A DNA stretch of 64,000 nt from Sva-07 sp964651825 (GCA_964651825.1 CAZYWK010000001.1:1-64000); one strand, 5' to 3'; counted from the first letter of the stretch, positions 17,502-25,837 are shown. Notes: a model not told the origin generated them from the letters alone. Numbers and translations: made by a program.

Positions 17502-17533
17502 ATCCAAACCACCCGGGGCGGGGTGGGTTCGTG
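17502..17533. promoter_or_regulatory. Palindromic operator-like site 2
   Basis: An imperfect palindrome (AAACCACCC...GGGTGGGTT) that matches site 1 at about 24 of 32 positions, including AAACCAC, CGGGGTGG and TTCG. It lies between divergent genes at 17447 and 17584 and covers the candidate -35 (TTCGTG) of the rightward promoter. Confidence 0.6.
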
Positions 17534-17549
17534 CCACCTTCGCGGTCCA

Positions 17550-17555
17550 TACGGT
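17550..17555 (+). promoter_or_regulatory. -10 TACGGT for the P-type ATPase operon
   Basis: TACGGT lies 16 nt after TTCGTG, the end of palindrome 2. A start site near 17562 would give a leader of about 22 nt carrying the GGAGGG ribosome-binding site of the 38-aa gene. Confidence 0.5.
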
Positions 17556-17583
17556 CGCTGGCGGCAACCCGGAGGGCGCTCAC

Positions 17584-17700
17584 ATGTTCAATCTGCGAAA
17601 CCGAAGCTTCCTCAAGGAAATCGACTTCCGCCCCGACGAGGCGTTGAAGACGGCGAACTACGCCGGCTTCGAGAGCAAACGGCTCGAGGGCACGGAGTGA
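17584..17700 (+). CDS. 38-aa microprotein resembling an internally deleted OTC N-terminus
   Basis: A 38-aa frame with a strong GGAGGG site 6 nt before its ATG. It begins MFNLRNRSFLKEIDF, very close to the N-terminus of catabolic ornithine carbamoyltransferases. After RPDE it jumps to LKTANYAGFESKRLEG, which corresponds to the OTC segment about ten residues later. It stops just before the OTC carbamoyl-phosphate-binding region, so it cannot be an enzyme. Its stop overlaps the next GTG (GTGA). The good ribosome-binding site and coupling suggest expression, either as a functional microprotein or a remnant kept as a translated leader. Confidence 0.62.
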   Translation: MFNLRNRSFLKEIDFRPDEALKTANYAGFESKRLEGTE

Positions 17701-17825
17701 AGGAACCGAACGTGCGGCACTTCTCCGTGCCGTACGGTACTTACCTGCGGTTCATCTGGCCGCTCTTGATCGGCCTTGGAGGTCTGACGATTGTGATGCT
17801 CGCACTCGGATCGGCAGTGACATGA
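17697..17825 (+). CDS. 42-aa single-TM microprotein coupled to the P-type ATPase
   Basis: Starts at a GTG overlapping the preceding stop and ends with a TGA overlapping the ATPase ATG (ATGA). It has a short basic/aromatic N-terminus (VKEPNVRHFSVPYGTYLR) and one TM helix (FIWPLLIGLGGLTIVMLAL). The size and position recall small accessory subunits of P-type ATPases such as KdpF, and an accessory subunit is the natural hypothesis. No sequence family is recognised. Confidence 0.65.
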   Translation: MKEPNVRHFSVPYGTYLRFIWPLLIGLGGLTIVMLALGSAVT

Positions 17826-20563
17826 CAGCGACCGTCAATACGGCGGGCGGCGCCCGCACAGCCTGGTACAAGAAGGCAAGCGACGAGATCGCTCGGGAAT
17901 TCGACGTCGATCCGGCGCTCGGATTGACCGCCGCGCAGGTGGCCGAACGCCAGGCCCGGTACGGCGGCAACGTGCTTGCCGGCACCGCGAAGGAGACGGC
18001 CCTGCGCGCCTTCCTGCGCCAGTACGAGGACCTGATGCAGATCATCCTCGTCGGCGCCGCGGTGGTCAACCAGATCGTCACCGGCGAAGCGGGCACGACG
18101 CTCGTGCTGCTCGGCCTGACCGTGTTCAACGCCGTGCTCGGTCTCCACCAGGAGGCGAAGGCCGAAGCGAGCCTTGCCGCGCTGCAGAAGATGCTGAAGG
18201 ACATCGCGAGGGTGCGACGGGACGGGACCGTCGTCGAGATCGATGCCGCGGAGCTGGTTCCCGGAGACGTGGTGCTGGTCGAAGCGGGCAACCGCATCCC
18301 CGCCGATGGACGGCTGTTCCTGGCTGCCACCCTCGAGATCGAAGAGGCGGCCCTGACTGGCGAGAGCACGCCGGTGCTCAAGGACGTCACGACCATCGAC
18401 CACGACGACGTGCCCTTGGGCGACCGGCTGTGCGTCGTGTTCATGAACACCTCCGTCACGCGTGGACGCGGCGAGTTCGTCGTGACCGGCACGGGCATGG
18501 ACACCGAGATCGGCAGCATCGCCGACCTCCTGAACCGCACGGAGTCGGACAAGACACCCCTGCAGAAGCAGCTCGATCGCCTCACGGTGATCATCGCCGG
18601 GCTGGCCGGCATCGCCTTCGTGGCGATGATCCTGCTCGGCCTCGCGAACGACCAGGACTTCGACTCCCTCTTCATCGCCGGCGTCGCCCTGGCCGTGTCG
18701 GCGATCCCGACCGGCCTGCCCGCTGTCGTCACGACGCTCTACTCCACCGGCACCCGCGTGCTGGCGTCGCAGAACGCCATCGTCAAACGGCTGCCGTCGG
18801 TCGAGACACTCGGTTCGGTCTCGGCGATCTGCTCGGACAAGACCGGCACGCTCACCTTGAACAAGATGACCGCCCGCGAACTGGTCGTGCCGGGACAGAA
18901 CCGGTTCAGCGTCACCGGCGAGGGCTACGCCACCGAGGGCGCGATCCGCCACGACGGCGGCGCCACGATCGACCTCGCCGACGCGATGTTGCCGATGGCG
19001 CTGTGCGCCGACGCCCGTCTCGCCGACGGCGAACTGATCGGCGACCCGACCGAGGGTGCGCTGATCGTGCTGGCCGCGAAGGGCGGCATCGACCTCGATG
19101 CCACCCGGGAGCGGTACCCGCGCATCGCCGAGGTCCCGTTCGACTCCGACTACAAGTTCATGGCCACGTTCCACCGCATGAACGACCATGACGGCAACGA
19201 CGTCATCCGCTGCTTCGTCAAGGGCGCGCCCGACGTGTTGCTCGACCGGGCCGGATCGTTCTGGATGCCGGACGGCTCGACGGTCCCCATCGACGACGAT
19301 CGGCGTCGCGCCGCGTCCGACGAGAACGATCGGATGGCCGGGCAGGGCGAACGGGTCATGGTGGTGGCACGCCGCGACTTCGACCCGGCGACGTTCCAGG
19401 CCGACGCCGCGCACCTCGACGACATCCGCGACCTCACGTTGCTCGCCATGGTCGGCATCGTCGATCCACCGCGCGCCGAGGCGAAGGTCGCCATCGAGCA
19501 ATGCCACCGTGCCGGGATCGAAGTCCGGATGATCACGGGCGATCACGCCGTGACCGCCGGCGCGATCGGCCACGAGCTCGGCATCACCGGGAAAGCGCTG
19601 ACCGGCGCCGAGTTCGCGGCCATGAGCGACGACCAGTTGATCGCCGAGCTCGACGAGATCGGTGTCGTCGCCCGAGTGGCGCCCGAGGACAAGATCCGCC
19701 TCGTCAGCACCTTGCAGGGCCAGTCGAACATCGTGGCGATGACCGGCGACGGCGTGAACGACGCGCCGGCGCTGAAGAAGGCCGACATCGGGGTGGCGAT
19801 GGGCATCACCGGCACCGAGGTGTCCAAGGACGCCGCGGTGATGATCCTCACCGACGACAACTTCGCCACCATCGTCCGAGCTGTCGAGTACGGCCGGCAG
19901 TTGTACGACAACCTCGCCAAGTACATCCGGTTCCAGATGGCGGCCCTCGTGGCGTTCATCGCCACCTACCTCGGCGCGGCCCTGTTCCAGATCGCCGACG
20001 GCATCCCGTTCGCTCCGCTCGCGGTGCTCTGGATCAACTTCGCCGTCCAGGTGCCACTCGCGCTCGCGCTGGGCTTCGACCGGCCGATCGAGGGGCTCAT
20101 GGACAAGCCGCCCCGCCCGCTCCACGAGCCGGTGCTGTCGCGACGGCAGTGGGGCTTCGACATCGCGCTCGGCATCGTCATGGCGGCCGAGACGCTGTGG
20201 GTGCTCGAGATCTTCGAGAACCGGGAGAGCGCAATGGTGGCAGCGTCGATGGCCGTGGTGGCCTTCTCGCTGATGAACATCGCATTGGCGCTCGGCGCCC
20301 GCAGCGCCACCGAGACCGCCCTCGACCGTGACTCCGTCGCCGGCCGCCGCCAACTCGTCCTCTACGGCATGGCCGTGCTGTTCACCGTGCTGTCGACCGA
20401 GCTCGGGCTGCTGCAGCGGATCCTCGGCACGACGTCGCTCACGGGTGGGCAGTGGCTCACCTGTCTGGTTCTCGCCATCGTGCTGCTGCTGGTGGGAGAG
20501 GTGATCAAGCTGGTTCAACGTGCGTCGTCGAACGATCGACACGTCAAGGAGGCAGGAACATGA
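17822..20563 (+). CDS. P2-type (PacL/CtpF-like) cation ATPase with altered ion-binding residues
   Basis: 913 aa. All catalytic parts are present: N-terminal cation-ATPase domain, TGES (~178), phosphorylation motif DKTGTLT at D339, TGDGVNDAPAL and ten TM helices. Overall it follows the PacL/SERCA/CtpF class. Residues that ligate calcium in SERCA are nevertheless mostly replaced. The M4 motif is AIPTGLP (Thr297 for Glu). The M5 counterparts of N768/E771 are Leu709/Phe712. M6 reads NFAVQ, with Val742/Gln743 for Thr/Asp and Asn739 kept. Its ion is therefore uncertain. It is coupled upstream to a TM microprotein and downstream to a DUF6325-like protein. Confidence 0.88.
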   Translation: MTATVNTAGGARTAWYKKASDEIAREFDVDPALGLTAAQVAERQARYGGNVLAGTAKETALRAFLRQYEDLMQIILVGAAVVNQIVTGEAGTTLVLLGLTVFNAVLGLHQEAKAEASLAALQKMLKDIARVRRDGTVVEIDAAELVPGDVVLVEAGNRIPADGRLFLAATLEIEEAALTGESTPVLKDVTTIDHDDVPLGDRLCVVFMNTSVTRGRGEFVVTGTGMDTEIGSIADLLNRTESDKTPLQKQLDRLTVIIAGLAGIAFVAMILLGLANDQDFDSLFIAGVALAVSAIPTGLPAVVTTLYSTGTRVLASQNAIVKRLPSVETLGSVSAICSDKTGTLTLNKMTARELVVPGQNRFSVTGEGYATEGAIRHDGGATIDLADAMLPMALCADARLADGELIGDPTEGALIVLAAKGGIDLDATRERYPRIAEVPFDSDYKFMATFHRMNDHDGNDVIRCFVKGAPDVLLDRAGSFWMPDGSTVPIDDDRRRAASDENDRMAGQGERVMVVARRDFDPATFQADAAHLDDIRDLTLLAMVGIVDPPRAEAKVAIEQCHRAGIEVRMITGDHAVTAGAIGHELGITGKALTGAEFAAMSDDQLIAELDEIGVVARVAPEDKIRLVSTLQGQSNIVAMTGDGVNDAPALKKADIGVAMGITGTEVSKDAAVMILTDDNFATIVRAVEYGRQLYDNLAKYIRFQMAALVAFIATYLGAALFQIADGIPFAPLAVLWINFAVQVPLALALGFDRPIEGLMDKPPRPLHEPVLSRRQWGFDIALGIVMAAETLWVLEIFENRESAMVAASMAVVAFSLMNIALALGARSATETALDRDSVAGRRQLVLYGMAVLFTVLSTELGLLQRILGTTSLTGGQWLTCLVLAIVLLLVGEVIKLVQRASSNDRHVKEAGT

Positions 20564-20994
20564 CCACGATCGAGGAGACCGGAGCGATCGACTGGTTGCT
20601 CATCGAAGCCCCCGGTCGAGCACTCAACGGTGAGCTCGTCCCCCCGTTGCTCGACCTCGTCGACCGGCGGTTGATCCGAGTGCTCGACGCCCTGATCCTC
20701 GTCAAACGGGGTGACGACGACTTCGACGCGTTCAGCACCGACGAGCTCGATGCCGCGCAGGTCGGCGAGATCGGTGAGTTGGCCGGCGCGTCGTCGGGCT
20801 TGCTGGACCACGACGATGCGGCGGCCGCCGCTGCCGCGCTCCAACCCGACAGCATCGGGCTGCTGATCGTGTACGAGAACCTGTGGTCGCTGCCGTTCGC
20901 CGTCGCCGCTCGCGAAGCCGGCGGTCAGCTGGTCGCCCGCGGCCACGTCTCCAGCCAAGCCATCGTGGACGCGCTCGACGCGGCCGGACTCTGA
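20560..20994 (+). CDS. DUF6325-like small protein (paralogue of 16980)
   Basis: 144 aa soluble alpha/beta protein: IDWLLIEAPG, RLIRVLDALILVKR, an acidic middle, LLIVYENLWSLPFAVAAREAGG and a C-terminal ALDAAGL. The ATG overlaps the ATPase stop (ATGA) and has an AAGGAGG site at good spacing. Its position directly after the ATPase, with a paralogue transcribed away from the same promoter region, suggests a regulatory or accessory role in the same response. Function is unknown. Confidence 0.78.
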   Translation: MTTIEETGAIDWLLIEAPGRALNGELVPPLLDLVDRRLIRVLDALILVKRGDDDFDAFSTDELDAAQVGEIGELAGASSGLLDHDDAAAAAAALQPDSIGLLIVYENLWSLPFAVAAREAGGQLVARGHVSSQAIVDALDAAGL

Positions 20995-21010
20995 CGAAAC
21001 GAGGGATCTC

Positions 21011-21403
21011 ATGGGATTGATCGGTGGCATGGCCCGCACGGCCGTCATCGCCGGAACTGCGACCGCTGTCGGCAACAGGGTGTCGCGCCGTCAGGCGAAT
21101 CGATGGAGCCAGCAAGACCAGTCCGCGTACGCCCCGCAACCGCGGTACGCGGCAGCGCCCCAGTACGCGCCCCAGTACCAGCAGCCACCACAGCCGCAGT
21201 ACAGCGCCCCGCCGCAATACGCCGCCCCACCGCAGTATCAGGCGTCGCCGCCGCCCGCGCCCGCTCCTGCACCGCCCGCTCCCGCCGAGTCGGTGACCAG
21301 CGAGATGCTCGACCAACTCCGCAAACTCGGTGAGTTTCACGCCCAAGGGATCCTCACCGACGAGGAGTTCGCCGCGCAGAAGGCGCGCATCCTCGCAACC
21401 TGA
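21011..21403 (+). CDS. SHOCT-domain protein with Pro/Gln/Tyr-rich linker
   Basis: 130 aa. A short N-terminal Gly/Ala segment (MGLIGGMARTAVIAGTATAV) may touch the membrane. A low-complexity linker of about 60 aa consists of repeated PQYxAPPQY-like units. The SHOCT helix pair is ML-DQLRKLGEFHAQGILTDEEF-AAQKARIL. GAGGGA precedes the start by 6 nt. It lies 16 nt after the DUF6325-like gene. This architecture is common in actinobacterial stress-induced small proteins and its partner is unknown. Confidence 0.83.
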   Translation: MGLIGGMARTAVIAGTATAVGNRVSRRQANRWSQQDQSAYAPQPRYAAAPQYAPQYQQPPQPQYSAPPQYAAPPQYQASPPPAPAPAPPAPAESVTSEMLDQLRKLGEFHAQGILTDEEFAAQKARILAT

Positions 21404-21431
21404 GCCGGACCGGCTCGAGAAAGGCGGGCAC

Positions 21432-22247
21432 ATGCCCGAAACGACCAACACGCTGTCGACCGAACAGCTCGCCCAGGTGCTCGGGCTGATCCGCGGTGCC
21501 GACGGGGTCGAGCTCAAGCTGAGCGTGCCGGACGAGGATCGCCGATCCGCCGTCGCCGTCCTCGACATGGACCCACTCGAAGCGCAGCTCCGACAGGTCG
21601 TCTTCTTCGACACACCCGATCTGACGCTCAACGCGCGCGGGGTGGTCGTGCGTGCCCGGCGGGTGCAGGGCAAGACGGGTGATTCGATCGTCAAGCTCCG
21701 TCCGCTCGTGCCCGACGAGATCCCCAAGGACGTCCGCCGCGCGCCGGGCTTCGGTGTCGAAGTCGACGCCATGCCGGGTGGCTTCGTGTGCTCGGGGGCG
21801 ATGAAGAGCGAGGTCGACAACGCGCTGGTGCGCGACGTGATCGCCGGGCGCCGCCCAGTTCGCAAGCTGTTCACGAAGGCCCAGCGCGCGCTGTACTCGA
21901 CCTACGCCCCGGCTGGCGTCGAGCTCGACGACCTGTCGGTGCTCGGCCCGATCAACGTGCTCAAGCTCAAGGTGACACCGCCCGACTTCGGCCGTGGTCT
22001 CGTGGCCGAGCTGTGGCTGTACCCCGACGGCTCGCGGATCCTCGAGCTGTCGACCAAGTGCACGACCGCCGAGGCGTTCGAGGTAGCCGCGCAGGCCCGC
22101 GCCTTCCTCGGCGGCCTCGGGATCGACCTGCTCGCCGAGCAGCAGACAAAGACGCGTGCGGCGCTCGAGTTCTACTCACAAGCGCTCGCCGCCGCCAGTA
22201 CCCCACTCGATGTTCCCGACGAATCGACCGGAGAAGTGACGACATGA
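21432..22247 (+). CDS. CYTH-like (triphosphate tunnel) domain protein
   Basis: 271 aa. The stretch GVELKLSVP near residue 25 is the degenerate ExExK signature of CYTH/triphosphate tunnel enzymes. It is followed by FFDTPDLTLNARGVVVRAR (substrate-tunnel strand with Arg) and SIVKLRPL. CYTH proteins bind or hydrolyse tri- and polyphosphates. The gene overlaps the PPK2 start (ATGA), so it is co-translated with a polyphosphate kinase, which supports a polyphosphate-related role. The start is MPETTN, with AAAGGCGGG upstream. Confidence 0.77.
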   Translation: MPETTNTLSTEQLAQVLGLIRGADGVELKLSVPDEDRRSAVAVLDMDPLEAQLRQVVFFDTPDLTLNARGVVVRARRVQGKTGDSIVKLRPLVPDEIPKDVRRAPGFGVEVDAMPGGFVCSGAMKSEVDNALVRDVIAGRRPVRKLFTKAQRALYSTYAPAGVELDDLSVLGPINVLKLKVTPPDFGRGLVAELWLYPDGSRILELSTKCTTAEAFEVAAQARAFLGGLGIDLLAEQQTKTRAALEFYSQALAAASTPLDVPDESTGEVTT

Positions 22248-23020
22248 CGAAGATGAAGCGCAAAGAGTACGAAGCCGAGCTGGCCACGTTGCACGCCGAG
22301 CTCGTCGCGTTGCAGGAATCGGTGAAGGCGACGGGTGCCAAGGTTGCCGTCGTGTTCGAAGGCCGCGACAGCGCCGGCAAGGGCGGCACGATCAAGGCGC
22401 TCACCGCCAAGGTGAGCCCCCGCGTGTTCCGGGTCGTGGCCCTGCCGTCACCGACCGAACGGGAGAAGTCGCAGATGTACATCCAGCGGTACATCCCGCA
22501 CCTCCCGGCGGCCGGCGAGGTCGTGATCTTCGACCGGAGCTGGTACAACCGCGCCGGCGTCGAACGAGTGATGGGCTTTTGCAGCGAAGAGCAGGCGCAA
22601 CGGTTCCTGCGCATGGCGCCCGGTGTCGAACAGGCGATGGTCGACTCCGGGATCATCTTGTTGAAGTACTGGCTGGAGGTCGGCGAGGGAGAGCAGACCA
22701 AACGGCTGCAGAGCCGTGTCGACGACCCGCGCAAGATCTGGAAGCTCTCCGGCATGGACCTCGACTCGTACAGCCGCTGGTACGACTACGCCCGTGCCCG
22801 TGACGACATGTTCGCCGCCACCAGCTCCGAGTGGGCCCCCTGGCACGTCGTTCGCACCGACGACAAGCGTCGCGGCCGGCTCAACCTGATCACTCACCTG
22901 CTCGGTCAGATCCCGTACGCGCCCGTGTCCCCGCGGGAGGTCACCTTCCCGGCCCGCCAGCCCGCTGGCGATTACGTCGAACCGGATCTCCAACCGTTCA
23001 TGATCCCCACGCCGTTCTGA
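22244..23020 (+). CDS. ppk2: Polyphosphate kinase 2 (PPK2) family
   Basis: 258 aa. PPK2 enzymes transfer phosphate between polyphosphate and nucleoside di- or monophosphates. Visible motifs are Walker A GRDSAGKGG (~44-52), FDRSWYNRAGVERVMGF (Walker B Asp/Arg and lid, ~90-107) and KYWLEVGEGEQTKRLQSR. The length and single domain fit class I, which mostly regenerates NTP from NDP; class cannot be fixed by eye. It is translationally coupled to the CYTH gene and followed one base later by an MFS gene. Confidence 0.92.
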   Translation: MTKMKRKEYEAELATLHAELVALQESVKATGAKVAVVFEGRDSAGKGGTIKALTAKVSPRVFRVVALPSPTEREKSQMYIQRYIPHLPAAGEVVIFDRSWYNRAGVERVMGFCSEEQAQRFLRMAPGVEQAMVDSGIILLKYWLEVGEGEQTKRLQSRVDDPRKIWKLSGMDLDSYSRWYDYARARDDMFAATSSEWAPWHVVRTDDKRRGRLNLITHLLGQIPYAPVSPREVTFPARQPAGDYVEPDLQPFMIPTPF

Positions 23021-23021
23021 C

Positions 23022-24611
23022 GTGAGCACACCAGAGCCGCTCGAAGAGGTCCCGGAGAACCGCCGTCTCGCCGTCCTCCTGGCCATGGCGATGTTCGTCC
23101 TGGTGGTCGACACCTCGATCATGAACGTGTCGATCACCGCGGTGGCCACCGACCTCGGCACGTCGGTCAGCAACATCCAGTCCGCCATCGCTCTCGAAGC
23201 GTTGGTCTCGGCCGCGTTCATCCTCATCAACAGCAAGCTCGGCGACATCATCGGCCGCAAGCGTGCGTACGTGCTCGGGCTCCTCGCGTACGCGATCGGT
23301 GCGCTGGCGATGACGCTCACCCAGTCGGTGACGACGATCATCATCTTCTGGGCGATCATCGGTGGTCTGGGGGCGTCGCTGCTGCTGCCCGCCATGCAGT
23401 CGCTGATCCACGGCAACTTCGAGGGCGCGGCGCAGAAGAAGACCTATGCGCTGGTCGGCGCCGCGGCCGCGGTCGGCGCTGCCATCGGGCCACTGCTCGG
23501 TGGCTTCGTCACCACCTACCTGTCGTGGCGGGTGGGCTTCCTGCTCGAGGTCGTGATCATCGCCATCGTGCTCGCGAACATCAAACTGATCGCCGACGTC
23601 CCGTTCACCGGTCTCCGCAAGATCGACATCGGTGGGGCGGTGCTGTCCGTGCTCGGCATGGGTGGCGTCGTGCTCGGCATCCTCGTGTGGCAGGAAGGCG
23701 GCGCGTACGTCGGCCTGCTGATGGTGATCGGCGCCATCGCGCTCGCCGGTCTGGCCGCCTGGCTCGTGCGGCGCAAGCGTGCCGGCAAGGTGATCCTGCT
23801 CGATCCCGATCTGTTCGCGATCAAGAACTTCCGGGTGGGGGCACTGGCCATGGTCCTCCAGCAGATCACGCTCGGCGGAGCGATGATCGCGCTCCCGCTG
23901 TATCTCCAGGTGACCCTCGAGTACGACGCGATGCGCGCGGGCCTGTCGCTGGCTCCGCTGTCGCTGACGATGTTCGCCGTCGCGTTGGCGATGGGGAAGG
24001 TCGGCAAGGACCTCCGCGCCGCCAGCGTGATCCGCGTCGGCTTCGGGCTGACGTTGGTGGGCATGGCTCTGACGATCGCGGTGATCCCGCGCGGCGAGTC
24101 GGGGTGGTCGCTGCTCGTGCCGCTGCTCATCGCCGGCGTGGGGATGGGGCTGTTGGTGTCGCAGCTGAACAACTACATCCTCGGCCCGATCGAGGAGGAG
24201 CGGGTCAGCGAGGCGGCCGGGGTGAACTCGGCCGGCCAGTCGTTCGGGTTGTCGTTCGGCCTCGCCCTGGCCGGCGGGATCCTGCTCGCCATGTTGTCGT
24301 TCAGCTTCGTCAGCAAGACCGAAGCGAGCGAGATCATCCCCGCCGACGACCAGGTGATGATCGCCGATGCCCTGGAAGACAGCGCGCAACTCGTCAGCAC
24401 CACTCAGCTCGAGGAGTTGCTCGCCGAACAACCCGGCGAGATCCAAGACGAGATCATCCGGATCAACACCGAGGCCGGCGACTTCGCGCTGCAGATCGCG
24501 ATGCTCGTCCCGGTCATCGCCTGCCTGCTCGGCTTCCTGAACTCGTTCCGGATGATCCGGCTGCCCGACTACAAGCCGTCGGCGGCCGCGGAGGGTCTTC
24601 TCGGCGGCTGA
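23022..24611 (+). CDS. MFS transporter, DHA2 (14-TM) family
   Basis: 529 aa. Motif D1-like VVDTSIMNVSI is in TM1, motif A in NSKLGDIIGRKRAY, and motif C in GAAIGPLLGGFV. A long loop near the C-terminus (~420-490) is acidic and predicted outside or between the last TM helices. GTG 23022 directly follows the ppk2 stop. The gene ends 43 nt inside the convergent antiporter gene. Substrate is unknown; its place in the module suggests stress-related export. Confidence 0.83.
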   Translation: MSTPEPLEEVPENRRLAVLLAMAMFVLVVDTSIMNVSITAVATDLGTSVSNIQSAIALEALVSAAFILINSKLGDIIGRKRAYVLGLLAYAIGALAMTLTQSVTTIIIFWAIIGGLGASLLLPAMQSLIHGNFEGAAQKKTYALVGAAAAVGAAIGPLLGGFVTTYLSWRVGFLLEVVIIAIVLANIKLIADVPFTGLRKIDIGGAVLSVLGMGGVVLGILVWQEGGAYVGLLMVIGAIALAGLAAWLVRRKRAGKVILLDPDLFAIKNFRVGALAMVLQQITLGGAMIALPLYLQVTLEYDAMRAGLSLAPLSLTMFAVALAMGKVGKDLRAASVIRVGFGLTLVGMALTIAVIPRGESGWSLLVPLLIAGVGMGLLVSQLNNYILGPIEEERVSEAAGVNSAGQSFGLSFGLALAGGILLAMLSFSFVSKTEASEIIPADDQVMIADALEDSAQLVSTTQLEELLAEQPGEIQDEIIRINTEAGDFALQIAMLVPVIACLLGFLNSFRMIRLPDYKPSAAAEGLLGG

Positions 24612-25837
24612 TGCGTGCGGGCCTGGCTCGCACGCACGTAGCGGCGACCGCCGGGCCCGGCGGTGATGCCGTGGAGCACGACGCTGAACAACACCGTGAG
24701 GGCGACGGCTGCAACGGCGCGATCTGCGAGCTGTGACGCTTCGCCGAGCGCCTCGATGGCGAGGGTTGCGAACACGACCGAGGCAAGGCCGCGGGGCCCG
24801 AACCACCCGATGAACAAGATCCCGGGCCGCTCGATCGCCGTACCGATCGTGCACACGGCAACCGGCAGGACGCGGACGACGGTGAGACTCACGATCGCGT
24901 ATGCGACGAGCGATGCGTCGAGGTGCTCGAATGCGAGCGGGACCAGCACGGCACCGAAGAGGAACCAGACCACCAGCCCCAACATCGTGCCACCGAGCTC
25001 GGGGAGTTCGTCCATGCGGTCGAGATCGTTGGCCTCTTTGTCCAGCAGGCTTCCGAACACGACACCGGCGACGAACGCCGAGATGAAACCGTTGCCATGG
25101 ACCGCGAGCGCGAGCGCGAGCGCTGCGATCGCGACGGCGAGCACAGCGATGAGCCGAGCGCCGACCTTCAACGAGGCGTGCTTGGCGGTCCACGTGATCA
25201 GCATCGCGCCGGCCGCGCCGACGACCAGCCCGACGACCACGCCCGCACCGAGCTCGCGCAAGGCCGATCCCGCTTCGTAGGACTCGCTCTCGGTGACCAG
25301 ACCGAGTTGGCTGGCCGCGATGGCGAGCATGACGGTCACGATCGGTGTCGCGAGGCCGTCGTTCAACCCACTCTCCACGTTGAGCGCCTGACGGGTCCGT
25401 TCGGGAATTCGTTCGTCGTTGATCACCTGCATGCTGAGCGCGGCATCGGTGGCGGCGAGCGCGGCGCCGAGAAACCCGGCGAGCGCCCAGGGCAAATCCG
25501 TCAGCAGCCAGAGGGCGGCCAGCGAGCCGAGGAGCACCGACAACGGGAGCCCGATGACGAGGAGGCGAATCGGCAGCGACGAGCTTTGCCGTAGCTGGCG
25601 GAGGTTGACCCGCGATGCGTCGGTGAACAAGACCAGTGCGAGGGTGACCTCGGCGATGAGATGGATGGTGGCGGTGTGGACGTCGATCGGCACCCACCCC
25701 CAGTCGGGGTTGCTGATCAGGTATCCGGCGGCGGTGAACACCATCGCCCCCGTCACGTCGTGCCGCTCGAGGACACCAGAGGCGAGTGCCCAGGCGAACA
25801 CCAGCCCGGCGATGACGGCGACGAGGGTCGTCGTCAC
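24569..25837 (-). CDS. CPA1-type Na+(K+)/H+ antiporter
   Basis: 422 aa, about 12 TM helices. The antiporter core has LGAALAATDAALS (TM5 Asp, ~120) and NVESGLNDGLATPIV (TM6 Glu-Asp, ~150), and GWFGPRGLASVVFA near residue 345, as in NhaP/CPA1 proteins. It exchanges cytosolic Na+ or K+ for protons. The last 14 codons overlap the convergent MFS gene. It lies in a leftward pair with the universal stress gene upstream. Confidence 0.87.
   Translation of the reverse strand: MTTTLVAVIAGLVFAWALASGVLERHDVTGAMVFTAAGYLISNPDWGWVPIDVHTATIHLIAEVTLALVLFTDASRVNLRQLRQSSSLPIRLLVIGLPLSVLLGSLAALWLLTDLPWALAGFLGAALAATDAALSMQVINDERIPERTRQALNVESGLNDGLATPIVTVMLAIAASQLGLVTESESYEAGSALRELGAGVVVGLVVGAAGAMLITWTAKHASLKVGARLIAVLAVAIAALALALAVHGNGFISAFVAGVVFGSLLDKEANDLDRMDELPELGGTMLGLVVWFLFGAVLVPLAFEHLDASLVAYAIVSLTVVRVLPVAVCTIGTAIERPGILFIGWFGPRGLASVVFATLAIEALGEASQLADRAVAAVALTVLFSVVLHGITAGPGGRRYVRASQARTHQPPRRPSAAADGL

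Noticed and set aside
17584..17700. Functional ornithine carbamoyltransferase
   Set aside because: Only 38 codons, with the carbamoyl-phosphate and ornithine sites absent and no continuing frame downstream.
17741..20542. Very long open frame (933 codons) antisense to the P-type ATPase
   Set aside because: Its composition is Arg/Asp/Gly/His-rich with no family motifs, and it mirrors the codon bias of the clear ATPase gene. Such antisense frames are normal in high-GC DNA.
24569..24611. 43-nt convergent overlap of MFS and antiporter genes, and an equal 43-nt overlap at 37787-37829
   Set aside because: Tail overlaps of convergent genes are common in compact genomes and the equal length appears to be coincidence; the two overlap sequences are unrelated.
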